Source: Cupriavidus oxalaticus (GTDB lineage: Bacteria; Pseudomonadota; Gammaproteobacteria; Burkholderiales; Burkholderiaceae). Taken from it: 64,000 nucleotides of DNA. The notes beneath the pieces were generated by a model, which searched no databases, was not told the DNA's origin, and worked only from the letters and a program-made list of their open reading frames with translations. The stretch covers positions 1,216,501-1,280,500 of the forward strand of contig NZ_CP069811.1 of assembly GCF_016894385.1 (NCBI RefSeq). The letters are read 5' to 3'. Positions within the stretch are counted from its first letter, which is position 1, and every line of letters begins with the position of its first letter. This document shows, piece by piece, positions 27,264 through 35,851 of this stretch. The position numbers and the translations under genes were made by a program.

Positions 27264-27278
27264 GTGTACACTGTTCAC
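27264..27278. promoter_or_regulatory. TetR-type operator overlapping the promoter
   Basis: gtgtacactgttcac fits the palindrome GTGnACAnTGTnCAC perfectly at all specified positions. It lies exactly between a -35-like TTGTTT (27258-27263) and a -10 TATAAG (27279-27284), 51 bp before the TetR start, as expected for autorepression. Confidence 0.7.
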
Positions 27279-27328
27279 TATAAGCGCCTACAGATAATGA
27301 ACCGAATCCAGCATCACAGGGGAGCTGC

Positions 27329-27973
27329 ATGAAGCCGGCCGTCCCCGCGCCACCGGCGCGCGCCACTTACCGTCATGGCGACCTGCGCCGCGCCTTGCTT
27401 GACGCCGGCATCGACCTGGCCCGCGAAGGCGGCCCCGACGCCATTGTGCTGCGCGAAGCCACGCGCCGCGCCGGCGTTGTTCCCAATGCGGCTTACCGGC
27501 ACTTTGCCAGCCGGCAGGAACTGCTGCAGGCAGTGCGGGCGTCGGCCTTGTCGTCGCTGGCGATTGCCATGGAAGCCGAGATTGGCGGACTGCGCCCGGG
27601 CCGTGGCGCCGCCGCGCATGCGCGCGCATGCCTGCGCGCGGTTGGCACGGGCTATCTGCGCTTCGCGCTGGCGGAAACCGGCCTGTTCCGCACGGCATTC
27701 TCCGTGCCGGATGAGGTTGAGGATGACGCCGATCCCGCCAAGGCGGGCAACAGTGGGCTCAACCCGTTCCAGTTGCTTGGCGCTGCGCTCGACAAGCTGG
27801 TGGAGTCGGGGGTATTGCCGCCCGAGCGGCGGCCCGGTGCCGAGTACCTGGCCTGGTCCGCAGTGCATGGCCTGGCGATCCTGCTGATCGACGGCCCGTT
27901 GCGCAGCCGCGCGCGCGAAATGGCCGAGCCGCTCGGGCAACGGCTGCTGGAAATGGTCGAGAAGGGCCTGTAA
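27329..27973 (+). CDS. TetR/AcrR-family regulator
   Basis: 214 residues. An N-terminal HTH covers about residues 15-62 (YRHGDLRRALLDAG, REATRRAGVVPNAAYRHFASRQELL), with a C-terminal ligand-binding domain related to WHG/TetR_C_33 (LAWSAVHGLAILLIDGPL). The ATG at 27329 has agggga upstream (caggggagctgc). It stands alone with its operator, so targets may lie elsewhere, although the upstream cardiolipin synthase gene could be read through. Confidence 0.9.
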   Translation: MKPAVPAPPARATYRHGDLRRALLDAGIDLAREGGPDAIVLREATRRAGVVPNAAYRHFASRQELLQAVRASALSSLAIAMEAEIGGLRPGRGAAAHARACLRAVGTGYLRFALAETGLFRTAFSVPDEVEDDADPAKAGNSGLNPFQLLGAALDKLVESGVLPPERRPGAEYLAWSAVHGLAILLIDGPLRSRAREMAEPLGQRLLEMVEKGL

Positions 27974-27988
27974 CACCGCGCCGCGCAC

Positions 27989-28024
27989 AAAAAAAATGCC
28001 ACGATGGCGGGGACCATCGTGGCA
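27989..28024 (-). terminator. Intrinsic terminator oriented on the minus strand
   Basis: Perfect 11-bp stem tgccacgatgg (27997-28007) / ccatcgtggca (28014-28024). Eight A at 27989-27996 form a T-run only for minus-strand transcription, and on the plus strand no T-run follows. No minus-strand gene ends here. The rest of the 315-bp gap (28025-28288) shows an AT-richer patch around 28105-28145 and no recognisable coding sequence. Confidence 0.7.
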
Positions 28025-28288
28025 GTGCAAGGAACCAGGAAGGGGGGCAACCTGGCTCTGTCGGGGCACCCGCGGGCCGGGTGCAAGGGCAATGTAATAC
28101 GGGCTTTCTCATGCGAATATCGGACAAATCCTAAATATGTCCCTGAATTGTCGCGACTTGGATTGGGCTGCGGCGCACTGCCAGCCAAGGCACGCCAATT
28201 GCGGGCCGGGCGCCGGTGGAATTGCGTGGCAGCCGCGGCGGTCTAACCCGGTGCCTGCAACCCAGGCTGGCGATGCAAGGAGGGACCC

Positions 28289-28636
28289 ATGCGCTACGGA
28301 TATGGAATGTTGCTTGCGGCGGCGCTGGTCAGCGGGTGCGTGGCTTATCCCTATGCCAGCGACGACTACCTGGCCTATCCCGCATACCCGGTCAGCTCGC
28401 CGTACTACAGCGGCTATCCGGTCGCGCCCGGCTATCCCTATTACGGACCGGGATACAGCAGCTACTACGGCAGCTTTGCCTTTATCTATGGCGGCGGTGG
28501 CCGCAGCTGGAAGCACGGACACCACGGACACCACGGACACCACGGACACCACGGCTGGCATGGCGGCGGCGGCCGTGGCAAAGGTGGCTGGGCCGCTGGC
28601 GGACGTGGCGGACGAGGCGGAGGCAGGGGCCGGTGA
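28289..28636 (+). CDS. Small Tyr/Pro/His/Gly-rich lipoprotein
   Basis: 115 residues. The signal peptide and lipobox LVSGC (Cys 17) predict lipid anchoring. Residues 20-66 are rich in Tyr and Pro (PYYSGYPVAPGYPYYGPGY). Residues 75-90 are a GHH repeat run with nine His, and the tail is Gly/Arg-rich (GGRGGRGGGRGR). The His cluster could bind metal such as Ni or Cu, which is an inference from composition only. It starts from ATG 28289 with aaggaggg upstream, a near-perfect ribosome site, which supports it as real despite low complexity. Confidence 0.75.
   Translation: MRYGYGMLLAAALVSGCVAYPYASDDYLAYPAYPVSSPYYSGYPVAPGYPYYGPGYSSYYGSFAFIYGGGGRSWKHGHHGHHGHHGHHGWHGGGGRGKGGWAAGGRGGRGGGRGR
28514..28549 (+). 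repeat. 9-bp tandem repeat coding for the GHH run
   Basis: Four perfect copies of cacggacac at 28514, 28523, 28532 and 28541, followed by a diverged copy. The unit length is a multiple of three, so copy-number change would alter the His run without shifting frame. Confidence 0.9.
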
Positions 28637-28750
28637 CGGACGTCTGGCCGGGATGGCCAGGGCGTACGACTTCCAGGCGATCCCTCCTGGCGGTGAGGCG
28701 CACCCGCCGCCAGGCGTCGGACGCTACGTCCTGACCGCACGCCACGGCAG

Positions 28751-29170
28751 CTAGGGCAGCTGCCGCAACTGGCCGATCACGGACATCAGGCGCCCGTGCG
28801 CCACGATGACGCCCGATTCGTCCTGCAATGCTTCCTGGTAGCGCTTGCGAAAGCCAGGATCGGCGCCGTCGCTGAAGAGCTTTTCGGCGGCGCGCGCCAC
28901 GGCACGGCAGGTCTCGTCGTGATGTTCTTTGGATTCAAGTTCCTCATCGACCTCGATGATCAGCCGCGACAGCGGATCGAGCCAGCGGAAGAAGTTGTCC
29001 TCCGTGACCAGCTGGACAAACAGTCCGGCCGGGATCGGGCCGTTCAGCCGTTCGTACTGGCTGCGGTCGTAGCCGATGACTTCCTTGTGAACTTGCAGCA
29101 AGGCCGCCCGCAAGGCTTGCAGCCCCGAGCGGCGAGTTTCCTGGGTGGCGAGGAATTGTTCGTTGGGCAT
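28751..29170 (-). CDS. Conserved hypothetical protein
   Basis: 139 residues, helix-rich, without signal peptide or membrane helix. The ATG at 29170 is preferred to the one at 29176 because gcggag then sits six bases upstream. Notable segments are LLQVHKEVIGYDRSQYER, NFFRWLDPLSRLIIEVDEEL and SGVIVAHGRLMSVIGQL. The spacing suggests an all-alpha bundle. I recall similar unnamed proteins in Cupriavidus and Ralstonia but no function. It stands alone. Confidence 0.75.
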   Translation of the reverse strand: MPNEQFLATQETRRSGLQALRAALLQVHKEVIGYDRSQYERLNGPIPAGLFVQLVTEDNFFRWLDPLSRLIIEVDEELESKEHHDETCRAVARAAEKLFSDGADPGFRKRYQEALQDESGVIVAHGRLMSVIGQLRQLP

Positions 29171-29411
29171 GCCCATCTCCGCGTTTCCACTGGTCTGGCC
29201 CGGCAGCCGGTCTGCTCGCTCCGGCACGCATTCCGGCGCACATCGTGGGCTTGTCCGGGCGGGTCGCCATCACCTGCCCCGGACCTCCGGGTGCTGCCGG
29301 CCAGCGCATCTGGCAATGTCCGGCGCGCCTGCCAGTATAGGCACCTGACGCATCCCGGGCCAGCGCACGGGGATAGCGAAATACCCGCATTTGCGCCGCG
29401 TTCTGCGCCCG

Positions 29412-30533
29412 CTAGCCGTTTTGTCCTTCCGCTTGTGCCGGCCCGAGCAGGTCCGCCGCGCGCGAGCGCTGCATGTCCGCCGCACGGAAATAGCGCACCA
29501 CCGTGGCGACGCTGGCGTGGCCAGTCATCGCCATGGTCTCGGCCAGCGGCACCTGTTGCGCTGCCGCTTCGGTGACGAAGCCCGCGCGCAGCGAATGCGC
29601 GGAGTAGTCGCCCTCCAGTCCCGCCTGCACGCAGCGTGCCTTGACGATGCGGCTCACGGCGGCATCGGACAAACCTTCGCCCACATGTCCGCCGCGCCGG
29701 ATGCGGCGAAACAACGGCCCGCCGGCAATGCCCGAGGCGGCCAGCCATGCCTCCAGCGCCTGTCCCGCCGCGCCCGTTACCGGCTTGGCGGCATCGGCAT
29801 GGTCGCGGCCTGACTGATTGGTCTTGGACCAGCCCAGCACATAGACGAATTCACCCGGCGCGACGCGCGTCAGGTTCTCCACCGTCGCGCGCGCGACCTC
29901 GGAGCGGCGACGGCCGCCGCTGGCCCATGCGAACAGCAGCAGCGCGCGGTCGCGCACGCCGCGCAGCGAGTCGTCGCAGGTAGCGAGCAGCCGCAGCAGC
30001 GGGTCGCGCGTGAGCGCGGCCTTGCGCGCCTGGCGCTGTCCGCGGCGCGCATAGGCGCGGCGGATGCCGGACATCAGCTCGCGCACCGATGCGTCGGCAC
30101 AGGGATTGGGCAACTGCTGCAGGCGGTGGGCCCTGGCCAGCACCGCAAGGCGGTGCGTCAGCGTGGACAGCGCGGGCGCGCCGGGTCGTGCCTTGTATCC
30201 ATCAGCGACCAGCGCCTGGTCGATCGCCGGGGGTAGTTCACAGACAGGCCCGTGCGGCGTTTGCCGCGTAGCGTGGTCGACGATGAACTGAACCACGACG
30301 GCAGGAGCAAGCGGAAGCCGGATCGGCTGGCGGTAGCGCAGCCCGTGCCAGGCCGCCCAGTAGCGCAGGGCAGAGCGGTAGCTCGCCACGGTGTTGGACG
30401 ACTCGCCTTCGCGGCGTAGCGCGTTCGCGGCCTGTTCGGCGAGGGGATCCAGTTCAGACGGGCGAAGCGGCGCCGGGAATTCGACATCGGAGGCAAGCTG
30501 CGGTGGGTTGGTTGGCGGGTCGGCTGTTATCAT
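29412..30533 (-). CDS. Tyrosine-type site-specific recombinase/integrase
   Basis: 373 residues. An N-terminal SAM-like core-binding domain covers about residues 25-165 (SSNTVASYRSALRYWAAWH). The catalytic domain keeps Arg-I in SGGRRRSEVARATVENL, Lys in LGWSKTNQSG, HxxR in HSLRAG, GHAS and the nucleophile in VVRYFRA. All active-site residues are present, so it is probably functional. It is divergent from the KfrA-like gene across a 101-bp AT-rich region. No att repeats or other phage genes are nearby, so it is not an obvious prophage remnant. A role in resolving chromosome or plasmid multimers, or in a KfrA-associated element, is possible. Confidence 0.9.
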   Translation of the reverse strand: MITADPPTNPPQLASDVEFPAPLRPSELDPLAEQAANALRREGESSNTVASYRSALRYWAAWHGLRYRQPIRLPLAPAVVVQFIVDHATRQTPHGPVCELPPAIDQALVADGYKARPGAPALSTLTHRLAVLARAHRLQQLPNPCADASVRELMSGIRRAYARRGQRQARKAALTRDPLLRLLATCDDSLRGVRDRALLLFAWASGGRRRSEVARATVENLTRVAPGEFVYVLGWSKTNQSGRDHADAAKPVTGAAGQALEAWLAASGIAGGPLFRRIRRGGHVGEGLSDAAVSRIVKARCVQAGLEGDYSAHSLRAGFVTEAAAQQVPLAETMAMTGHASVATVVRYFRAADMQRSRAADLLGPAQAEGQNG

Positions 30534-30539
30534 AATAAA

Positions 30540-30605
30540 TATGATGTATGCTGTAGCATATCATACAAAAACATCAAATAGCGCTCGATAAGTTTCCATT
30601 ATCGA
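30540..30605. promoter_or_regulatory. AT-rich divergent promoter with two palindromes
   Basis: Palindrome A: tatgatgtatgc (30540-30551) with gcatatcata (30556-30565), perfect apart from one bulged G. Palindrome B: tcgataa (30585-30591) with ttatcga (30599-30605), perfect, 7-bp spacer. The block is strikingly AT-rich against its surroundings and lies between the integrase and KfrA-like start codons. It probably contains operators for the KfrA-like protein. Confidence 0.6.
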
Positions 30606-30634
30606 ACCTTATTTTGGTTTTTCCGGACCCGACT

Positions 30635-31600
30635 ATGGAAACACTCCGCTCCCGAGGCATCACCCGCGACGACGTGTGGGCCGCCGCCGACAGCCTGCTC
30701 AAGGCGGGCCAGCGTCCGACCATCGAACGCATCCGCCTGCATCTGGGCCGCGGTTCGCCCAACACCGTCAGCCCCCACCTCGACGCATGGTTTGCCGCGC
30801 TCGGCGGGCGCTTGCAGGATCCGCAAGGCTTCGCGCCCAAACCGGGTTGCCCGGAACCGGTCACCGAAGCGGCGCGCTACCTGTGGGAGGCCGCGTTGCA
30901 GGTGGCCCGGGCGCAGGCGGAAGCCGCGCTGGCCCAGCGGGAAACGGCTTTGGCCGAGGCGCAGGCGACATTGGCCCGGGAACGGGAAACGCTGGAGCAG
31001 GAGCGCCTGGTCATGCAGGCGCGGCTGGACGGTGCCGAAGCGGCGATGGCGGAAATGACGCGCGCGCGGGACGAGGCGCTGGAGCGCGGCGCGCAGGCCG
31101 AAGCCCGCGCTGCAGCCCTGCAGCAGCAGGTCGAGACGCTGCGCGCGGAGGCTGGCGTCGCGCTGGAGGCCCGGGTCTCGTTGCAGCGGGAATTCGCCGC
31201 GGAACGCACCGCGTGGGACCAGGAGCGTGAAACCATGACCGCCCGCGCCACGGCCAGCGAACGCCGGCTGGCGCTGGAACTGGATGCGGCCCGCGTGGCG
31301 GGCAAGGATGCGCAGAAGTTGCTGGAAACCGAACGCAAGGCCGCGCTGGAGCGGCTTGCGCACGCTGCCGAAGCGGCATCACGCCAGGGCAGCGAAATGA
31401 CGCGCCTGAGCCAGTCGATTGCCGTACTGGAAGAGCGCGTCCGACAGCGCGAGGCGATGCTTGTCGAATATCGCGAACAGAAGAAGGAGGCAGCCAGCGC
31501 GGGCGTGGCCGCCGTGGGCCGGCGTGGGCGCCCGGCCCGGGGCACATTGGCCGGCGGCGCCAGCGGCCTGCTGCGTATTCGCGCGGTGCCGGGCGGCTGA
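30635..31600 (+). CDS. KfrA-like DNA-binding coiled-coil protein
   Basis: 321 residues. The N-terminal KfrA_N-type helix-turn-helix domain covers about residues 5-65 (ITRDDVWAAADSLLKAGQRPTIERI, LGRGSPNTVSPHLDAWFA; quoted in part). A very long, Ala/Glu/Arg-rich coiled coil follows from about 80 to 295, with a short basic, Gly-rich tail (VGRRGRPARG). Plasmid KfrA proteins autoregulate and form filaments that aid partition. The start ATG at 30635 is chosen because it is the first residue of the domain. A chromosomal copy paired with an integrase suggests a plasmid-derived or element-maintenance module. Confidence 0.87.
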   Translation: METLRSRGITRDDVWAAADSLLKAGQRPTIERIRLHLGRGSPNTVSPHLDAWFAALGGRLQDPQGFAPKPGCPEPVTEAARYLWEAALQVARAQAEAALAQRETALAEAQATLARERETLEQERLVMQARLDGAEAAMAEMTRARDEALERGAQAEARAAALQQQVETLRAEAGVALEARVSLQREFAAERTAWDQERETMTARATASERRLALELDAARVAGKDAQKLLETERKAALERLAHAAEAASRQGSEMTRLSQSIAVLEERVRQREAMLVEYREQKKEAASAGVAAVGRRGRPARGTLAGGASGLLRIRAVPGG

Positions 31601-31614
31601 GCCGCGGCGGCGCG

Positions 31615-33201
31615 CTACGCTCGCTGCGCGCCAGCGCGCAGCATGTGCTTCTGGATCTTGCCGCTGGTGGTCTTGGGTAGCGCGTCCAGGAAGTGATAGC
31701 GGCGTGGCCGCTTGTAGGCCGCCAGCCGGTCGCCCTGCAGCAGGAAGGCGTCGAGCTGCTCGGCACTGACCGGCGCATCGCCGCGCACCACCACGTACGC
31801 ACCCACCACCTGGCCCCAGGTCGGGTCGGGCTCGCCCAGCACCGCGACTTCCAGCACCGCCGGGTGCTCGATCAGCGCGTCCTCGACTTCGCGCGGATAC
31901 ACGTTCTCGGCGCCGGAGTTGATCATGTAGTCGATGCGGTCGCGGATCCACAGGTAGCCGTCGGCGTCCAGGCTGCCGAGGTCGCCGGTGTGGTACCAGC
32001 CATGTGCCAGCGCCCGCGCATTGGCGTCGGGCCGGTTCAGGTAGCCCTGCATCATGCAGGCGCCGCGCACCAGCACCTCGCCGACTTCGCCTGGCGCGCA
32101 CGGCTGCGCCGGATCGGTCGGCGCGCCGTCGTCGCGCAGTTTCGCCACCACCAGGTCATGGCCGAGCGCGGGCAGGCCCGCCGAGCCGGCACGGGTCAGC
32201 TGTTCGTGCGGGTAGAGCACCGACATGCACGGGCCCATCTCGGTGGTGCCGTACACCTGTACCAGGCCGGCGCCGATCTTGCGGTCCCATTCGCGGATCA
32301 GGTGCGGCGCCATCGAGGCGCCTCCATATTCGACCAGCCGTAGCGAGGACAGGTCGCGCGTTTCGGCCTCGGCGTGGTGCAGCAGCATGCCGATCATGGT
32401 CGGCGCGGCGAAGAAGTGGGTCACGCGCTCGCTTTCCACCAGTTGCCAGGCTTCGCCCGCATCGAAGCGACGCTGCAGCACCTGTGTGGCGCCGACCTGC
32501 AGCCGTGGCAGGAAGCTGGTGTGCAGCTCGGCGGTATGGTTCAGCGGCGCCACCGACAGGCCCACGTCTTCGCGCGACAGCGTCATGGCCTGGTGCATGA
32601 TCGCGTTGTGCTGGAGTTTGCTGCGATGGGTGTGCACTACGCCCTTGGGACGGCCCGTGGTGCCGCTGGTGTACATCAGGATGCAAGGGTCGTCCTCGTG
32701 AACGTCGACCGCGGGCGGCGTGGCCGGCTGGCCGGCGGCGAGTGCGTCGAGGCGGTGCGTGGCAAACGGCGGGGCCGCGTTTGCGTCGGCGTAGATGCGC
32801 AGCGCGGTGCCCGGCGAAAGCTCCGCCGCCTTCTCCACCACGGCGGCGCCTTCCTGCTCGAACAGCACTGCCCTGGCAGCGCCGTCGTTCAGGATGTAGG
32901 CCAGCTCCTGCGCGGCCAGCCGGTAGTTGACCGGGTTGAACACCGCACCCAGCCGCGCCGTGGCCAGCAGCGTGAAGACAAAGGCCGGCGTGTTGTAGAG
33001 GAACGCGGCCACCACGTCGCCCTTGCCGATGCCGATTGCCTGCAACCCGTGGGCGTGGCGGTTGACCTCGGCATCGAGCTCCGCATACGTCCAGGCCTGC
33101 CGCGCGGCGCCGAGGCCGCTGACCAGCGCGGTCTTGCGGGGCAGGTAGCGTGCCGGCCAGGAAAGGGTATCGCCAAGGGTGAGGCCGCGGTTCAAGGTCA
33201 T
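31615..33201 (-). CDS. Acyl-CoA synthetase (AMP-forming)
   Basis: 528 residues. ANL motifs: LMYTSGTTGRPKGVVHTH (about 180), VYGTTEMGP (about 315), WYHTGDLGSLDADGYLWIRDR (about 395; quoted in part) and PKTTSGKIQKH with the terminal catalytic Lys. The ATG at 33201 gives the usual N-terminus; the open frame continues 56 codons upstream. It converges on the KfrA-like gene and is divergent from the LexA-boxed helicase gene. Probable medium- or long-chain acid ligase; substrate not readable. Confidence 0.88.
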   Translation of the reverse strand: MTLNRGLTLGDTLSWPARYLPRKTALVSGLGAARQAWTYAELDAEVNRHAHGLQAIGIGKGDVVAAFLYNTPAFVFTLLATARLGAVFNPVNYRLAAQELAYILNDGAARAVLFEQEGAAVVEKAAELSPGTALRIYADANAAPPFATHRLDALAAGQPATPPAVDVHEDDPCILMYTSGTTGRPKGVVHTHRSKLQHNAIMHQAMTLSREDVGLSVAPLNHTAELHTSFLPRLQVGATQVLQRRFDAGEAWQLVESERVTHFFAAPTMIGMLLHHAEAETRDLSSLRLVEYGGASMAPHLIREWDRKIGAGLVQVYGTTEMGPCMSVLYPHEQLTRAGSAGLPALGHDLVVAKLRDDGAPTDPAQPCAPGEVGEVLVRGACMMQGYLNRPDANARALAHGWYHTGDLGSLDADGYLWIRDRIDYMINSGAENVYPREVEDALIEHPAVLEVAVLGEPDPTWGQVVGAYVVVRGDAPVSAEQLDAFLLQGDRLAAYKRPRRYHFLDALPKTTSGKIQKHMLRAGAQRA

Positions 33202-33357
33202 GCTCCAGTCGTGTGCCGGCCGCCGGGTAAAACAGGCCAGCCGATATTCTTGTGTGAGCCGGGGACTATAGGGCGCAGTACGGGGCACATGGAAATAACG
33301 ATTTGCTCTTTCCTTATGCCGCCGTTGCCGCGCAGAGCCTGAGAATCGGTCCTGGTA

Positions 33358-33373
33358 CTGTATATTCATACAG
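33358..33373. promoter_or_regulatory. LexA (SOS) box
   Basis: ctgtatattcatacag, a perfect CTGT-N8-ACAG with an AT-rich core, extended by A and T on either side (actgt...acagt). It is centred 28 bp before the GTG start of the helicase gene. Confidence 0.85.
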
Positions 33374-33393
33374 TCTCAAGCCGTTCCACCCCA

Positions 33394-35715
33394 GTGTCCG
33401 TCGATACACCCGCCGCCCCCGTTCCGGTCCCAGCCCCAGCGCAGGCCCCTGCCTACGTTGTCGCCGTGCGCGCGTTGTGCGACTTCACTGCCAGGGCAGG
33501 TGACCTCGACCTGCGCTTTGTGCCGACCCCAACCGCGCAGGAAGGCGTCGCCGGCCACACGCTGGTGACCGGCAGGCGCGGACCTGGCTACCAGGCGGAA
33601 GTATCGCTGTGCGCGGACTTCGGCCCCTTGCACGTCCGCGGCCGGGCCGACGGCTACGACCCGGACGCCAACCGCCTGGAAGAAATCAAGACCGTGCGCG
33701 GCGAGGCCGCCGTGCCGGACAACCACCGCCACCTGCACTGGGCGCAGGCAAAGATCTATGGCTGCCTGCTGTGCCGCAAGCTCGGGCTGCCCGGGATCGA
33801 CGTGGCCGTGGTCTATTTCGACATCGTGGGGCAGCGCGAGCACCCGGTGGTGCAGCATTTCACCGCGGACGCGCTCGACGCGTTCTTCGTCCAGACCTGC
33901 GAACGCTTTTTGCAATGGGCACAGGCCGAACTGGCACACCGGCAGGCCCGCGATGCCGCGCTGGCGCGGCTGGCCTTCCCGCATCCGGCATTCCGCACCG
34001 GCCAGCGCGAGCTGGCGCAGGCGGTCTACAACGCCAACCGCGCCGGGCGCACCCTGCTGGCCCAGGCGCCGACGGGCATCGGCAAGTCGATCGGCACGCT
34101 GTTCCCGCTGCTCAAGGCGATGCCGGGGCAGGGCATCGACAAGGCGTTCTTCCTGTCGGCGCGCTCCACCGGGCGCGGCGTTGCGCTGCAGGCCGCGCAG
34201 GCGCTGCGCAGCCACGGCGCGCAGCCGCTGCGGGTGATCGAGCTGGTGGCGCGCGACAAGGCCTGCGAGCATCCGGAACTCGCCTGCCACGGCGAATCCT
34301 GCCCGCTGGCGCGCGGCTTCTACGATCGCCTGCCCGCCGCGCGCGCAGCCGCCCGCGAGGTGGCGGTGCGCGACCGTGCCGCGGTGCGCACGCTGGCGCT
34401 GGCGCATGGCATCTGCCCCTACTACCTGGCGCAGGAACTGGTGCGCTGGAGCGATGTGGTGGTGGCTGACTACAACTATTACTTCGATCGCAGCGCGCTG
34501 CTGTACGCGCTGACCGTCGCCAACGGCTGGCGCGCGGGCGTGCTGGTCGACGAGGCGCACAACCTGGTCGAGCGCGGCCGCGCCATGTACACCGCCGAAC
34601 TGGATCCGCACGCGCTGCGCGACGCCCGGCGCGGCGCGCCCCCGGCGGTGGGCAGGCCGCTGGCCCGGCTGGCGCGCCACTGGAGCGCACTGGCGCGGCA
34701 GGCCGACGCTGCCTATGAGGTCTTGCCGGAAGTGCCCGCGCCCCTGCTGCGCGCGCTCGATGATTGCTGCGCGGCAGTGCTGGCGCACATGACCGAGCAG
34801 CCCGCGTCGGTCGCCCCGGCGCTGCAGCGATTTTATTTCGATGCCTTGCATTTCAGCCGGCTGGCAGAGCAGCTCGATGCGAATTCGCTGTTCGATATCC
34901 AGCGGCCAGCCGTCGCCGCAAAGGCCGGGCGCGGCAACCATGCACGCCTGTGCCTGCGCAACGTCATCCCTGCGCCGTTCCTGCGGCCGCGCTTTGCCGC
35001 GGCGCATTCCGTCACGCTGTTCTCGGCCACGCTGGACCCGGCCGCCTTTTACTTCGATACGCTGGGCTTGCCCGCCGACTGCGCGCACGTGGTGGTGCCG
35101 TCGCCGTTCCGGGCGGAACAACTGTCGGTACGCATCGCCAGCCGGATTTCCACCCGCTATGCCCGGCGCGGCCAGTCGCTGCCGGCCATTGCCGCGCTGA
35201 TGGCGAACCAGTTCCACGCCCGCCACGGCAACTACCTTGCGTTCTTCAGCAGCCACGAATACCTGCAGCAGGCCGTGTCGAATTTCACGCAGGTCCATCC
35301 GGACATCCCGCACTGGGTCCAGTCGCGCGGCATGGACGAGGCGGCGCAGGCCGCTTTCCTGTCCGCCTTTGTCCCTGGCGGCGCAGGCATCGGCTTTGCG
35401 GTGCTGGGCGGGGCCTTTGCCGAGGGCGTGGACCTTCCCGGCGAGCGCCTGATCGGCGCCTTCGTCGCCACGCTGGGGCTGCCGCAGTTCAACGCGGTCA
35501 ACGAGCAGTTCCGCGCGCGCATGCAGTCGGCTTTCGGCCAGGGCTACGACTATGCCTATCTCTATCCGGGCTTGCGCAAGGTGGTGCAGGCCGCGGGCAG
35601 GGTGATCCGCACGCAGCAGGACGAAGGCGTGGTCTACCTGATCGACGACCGCTTTGCCGCGCCGGAGGTGCGCCGGCTGCTGCCGGAATGGTGGCAAATC
35701 GACCCGGCGGCGTAG
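33394..35715 (+). CDS. PD-(D/E)XK nuclease-like / DinG-XPD-type DNA helicase
   Basis: 773 residues from a GTG at 33394. The N-terminal 190 residues resemble a RecB/Cas4-type nuclease core (RGRADGYDP, then LEEIKTVRG with the E-x-K pair). The superfamily 2 helicase follows: Walker A TGIGKS (about 228), four Cys for a 4Fe-4S cluster (ACEHPELACHGESC and HGICPY, about 290-340), Walker B VDEAH (about 386), and motif VI QAAGRVIRT. It is an XPD/DinG relative that unwinds DNA 5' to 3'. Nuclease activity is inferred from two motifs only. The LexA box just upstream predicts DNA-damage induction. Confidence 0.88.
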   Translation: MSVDTPAAPVPVPAPAQAPAYVVAVRALCDFTARAGDLDLRFVPTPTAQEGVAGHTLVTGRRGPGYQAEVSLCADFGPLHVRGRADGYDPDANRLEEIKTVRGEAAVPDNHRHLHWAQAKIYGCLLCRKLGLPGIDVAVVYFDIVGQREHPVVQHFTADALDAFFVQTCERFLQWAQAELAHRQARDAALARLAFPHPAFRTGQRELAQAVYNANRAGRTLLAQAPTGIGKSIGTLFPLLKAMPGQGIDKAFFLSARSTGRGVALQAAQALRSHGAQPLRVIELVARDKACEHPELACHGESCPLARGFYDRLPAARAAAREVAVRDRAAVRTLALAHGICPYYLAQELVRWSDVVVADYNYYFDRSALLYALTVANGWRAGVLVDEAHNLVERGRAMYTAELDPHALRDARRGAPPAVGRPLARLARHWSALARQADAAYEVLPEVPAPLLRALDDCCAAVLAHMTEQPASVAPALQRFYFDALHFSRLAEQLDANSLFDIQRPAVAAKAGRGNHARLCLRNVIPAPFLRPRFAAAHSVTLFSATLDPAAFYFDTLGLPADCAHVVVPSPFRAEQLSVRIASRISTRYARRGQSLPAIAALMANQFHARHGNYLAFFSSHEYLQQAVSNFTQVHPDIPHWVQSRGMDEAAQAAFLSAFVPGGAGIGFAVLGGAFAEGVDLPGERLIGAFVATLGLPQFNAVNEQFRARMQSAFGQGYDYAYLYPGLRKVVQAAGRVIRTQQDEGVVYLIDDRFAAPEVRRLLPEWWQIDPAA

Positions 35716-35851
35716 AAATTACATGGCGCACGGCGCCTGGCCGGGCCGCTTGCCGGCCCCGCGGGGCCGGAACGAACCTGGCACGAATCCGGCAGCAATG
35801 CGACCATGCGTGCCGACCGCACCCCGTCGTCATCGAACCAGGGACCCGACC

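Noticed and set aside
28514..28549. CRISPR-like or VNTR array outside coding sequence
   Set aside because: The 9-bp units have no spacers and lie in frame inside a gene with lipobox and good ribosome site.
29412..31600. Prophage remnant
   Set aside because: Only an integrase is present; no phage structural, lysis or replication gene and no flanking att-like repeats were seen.
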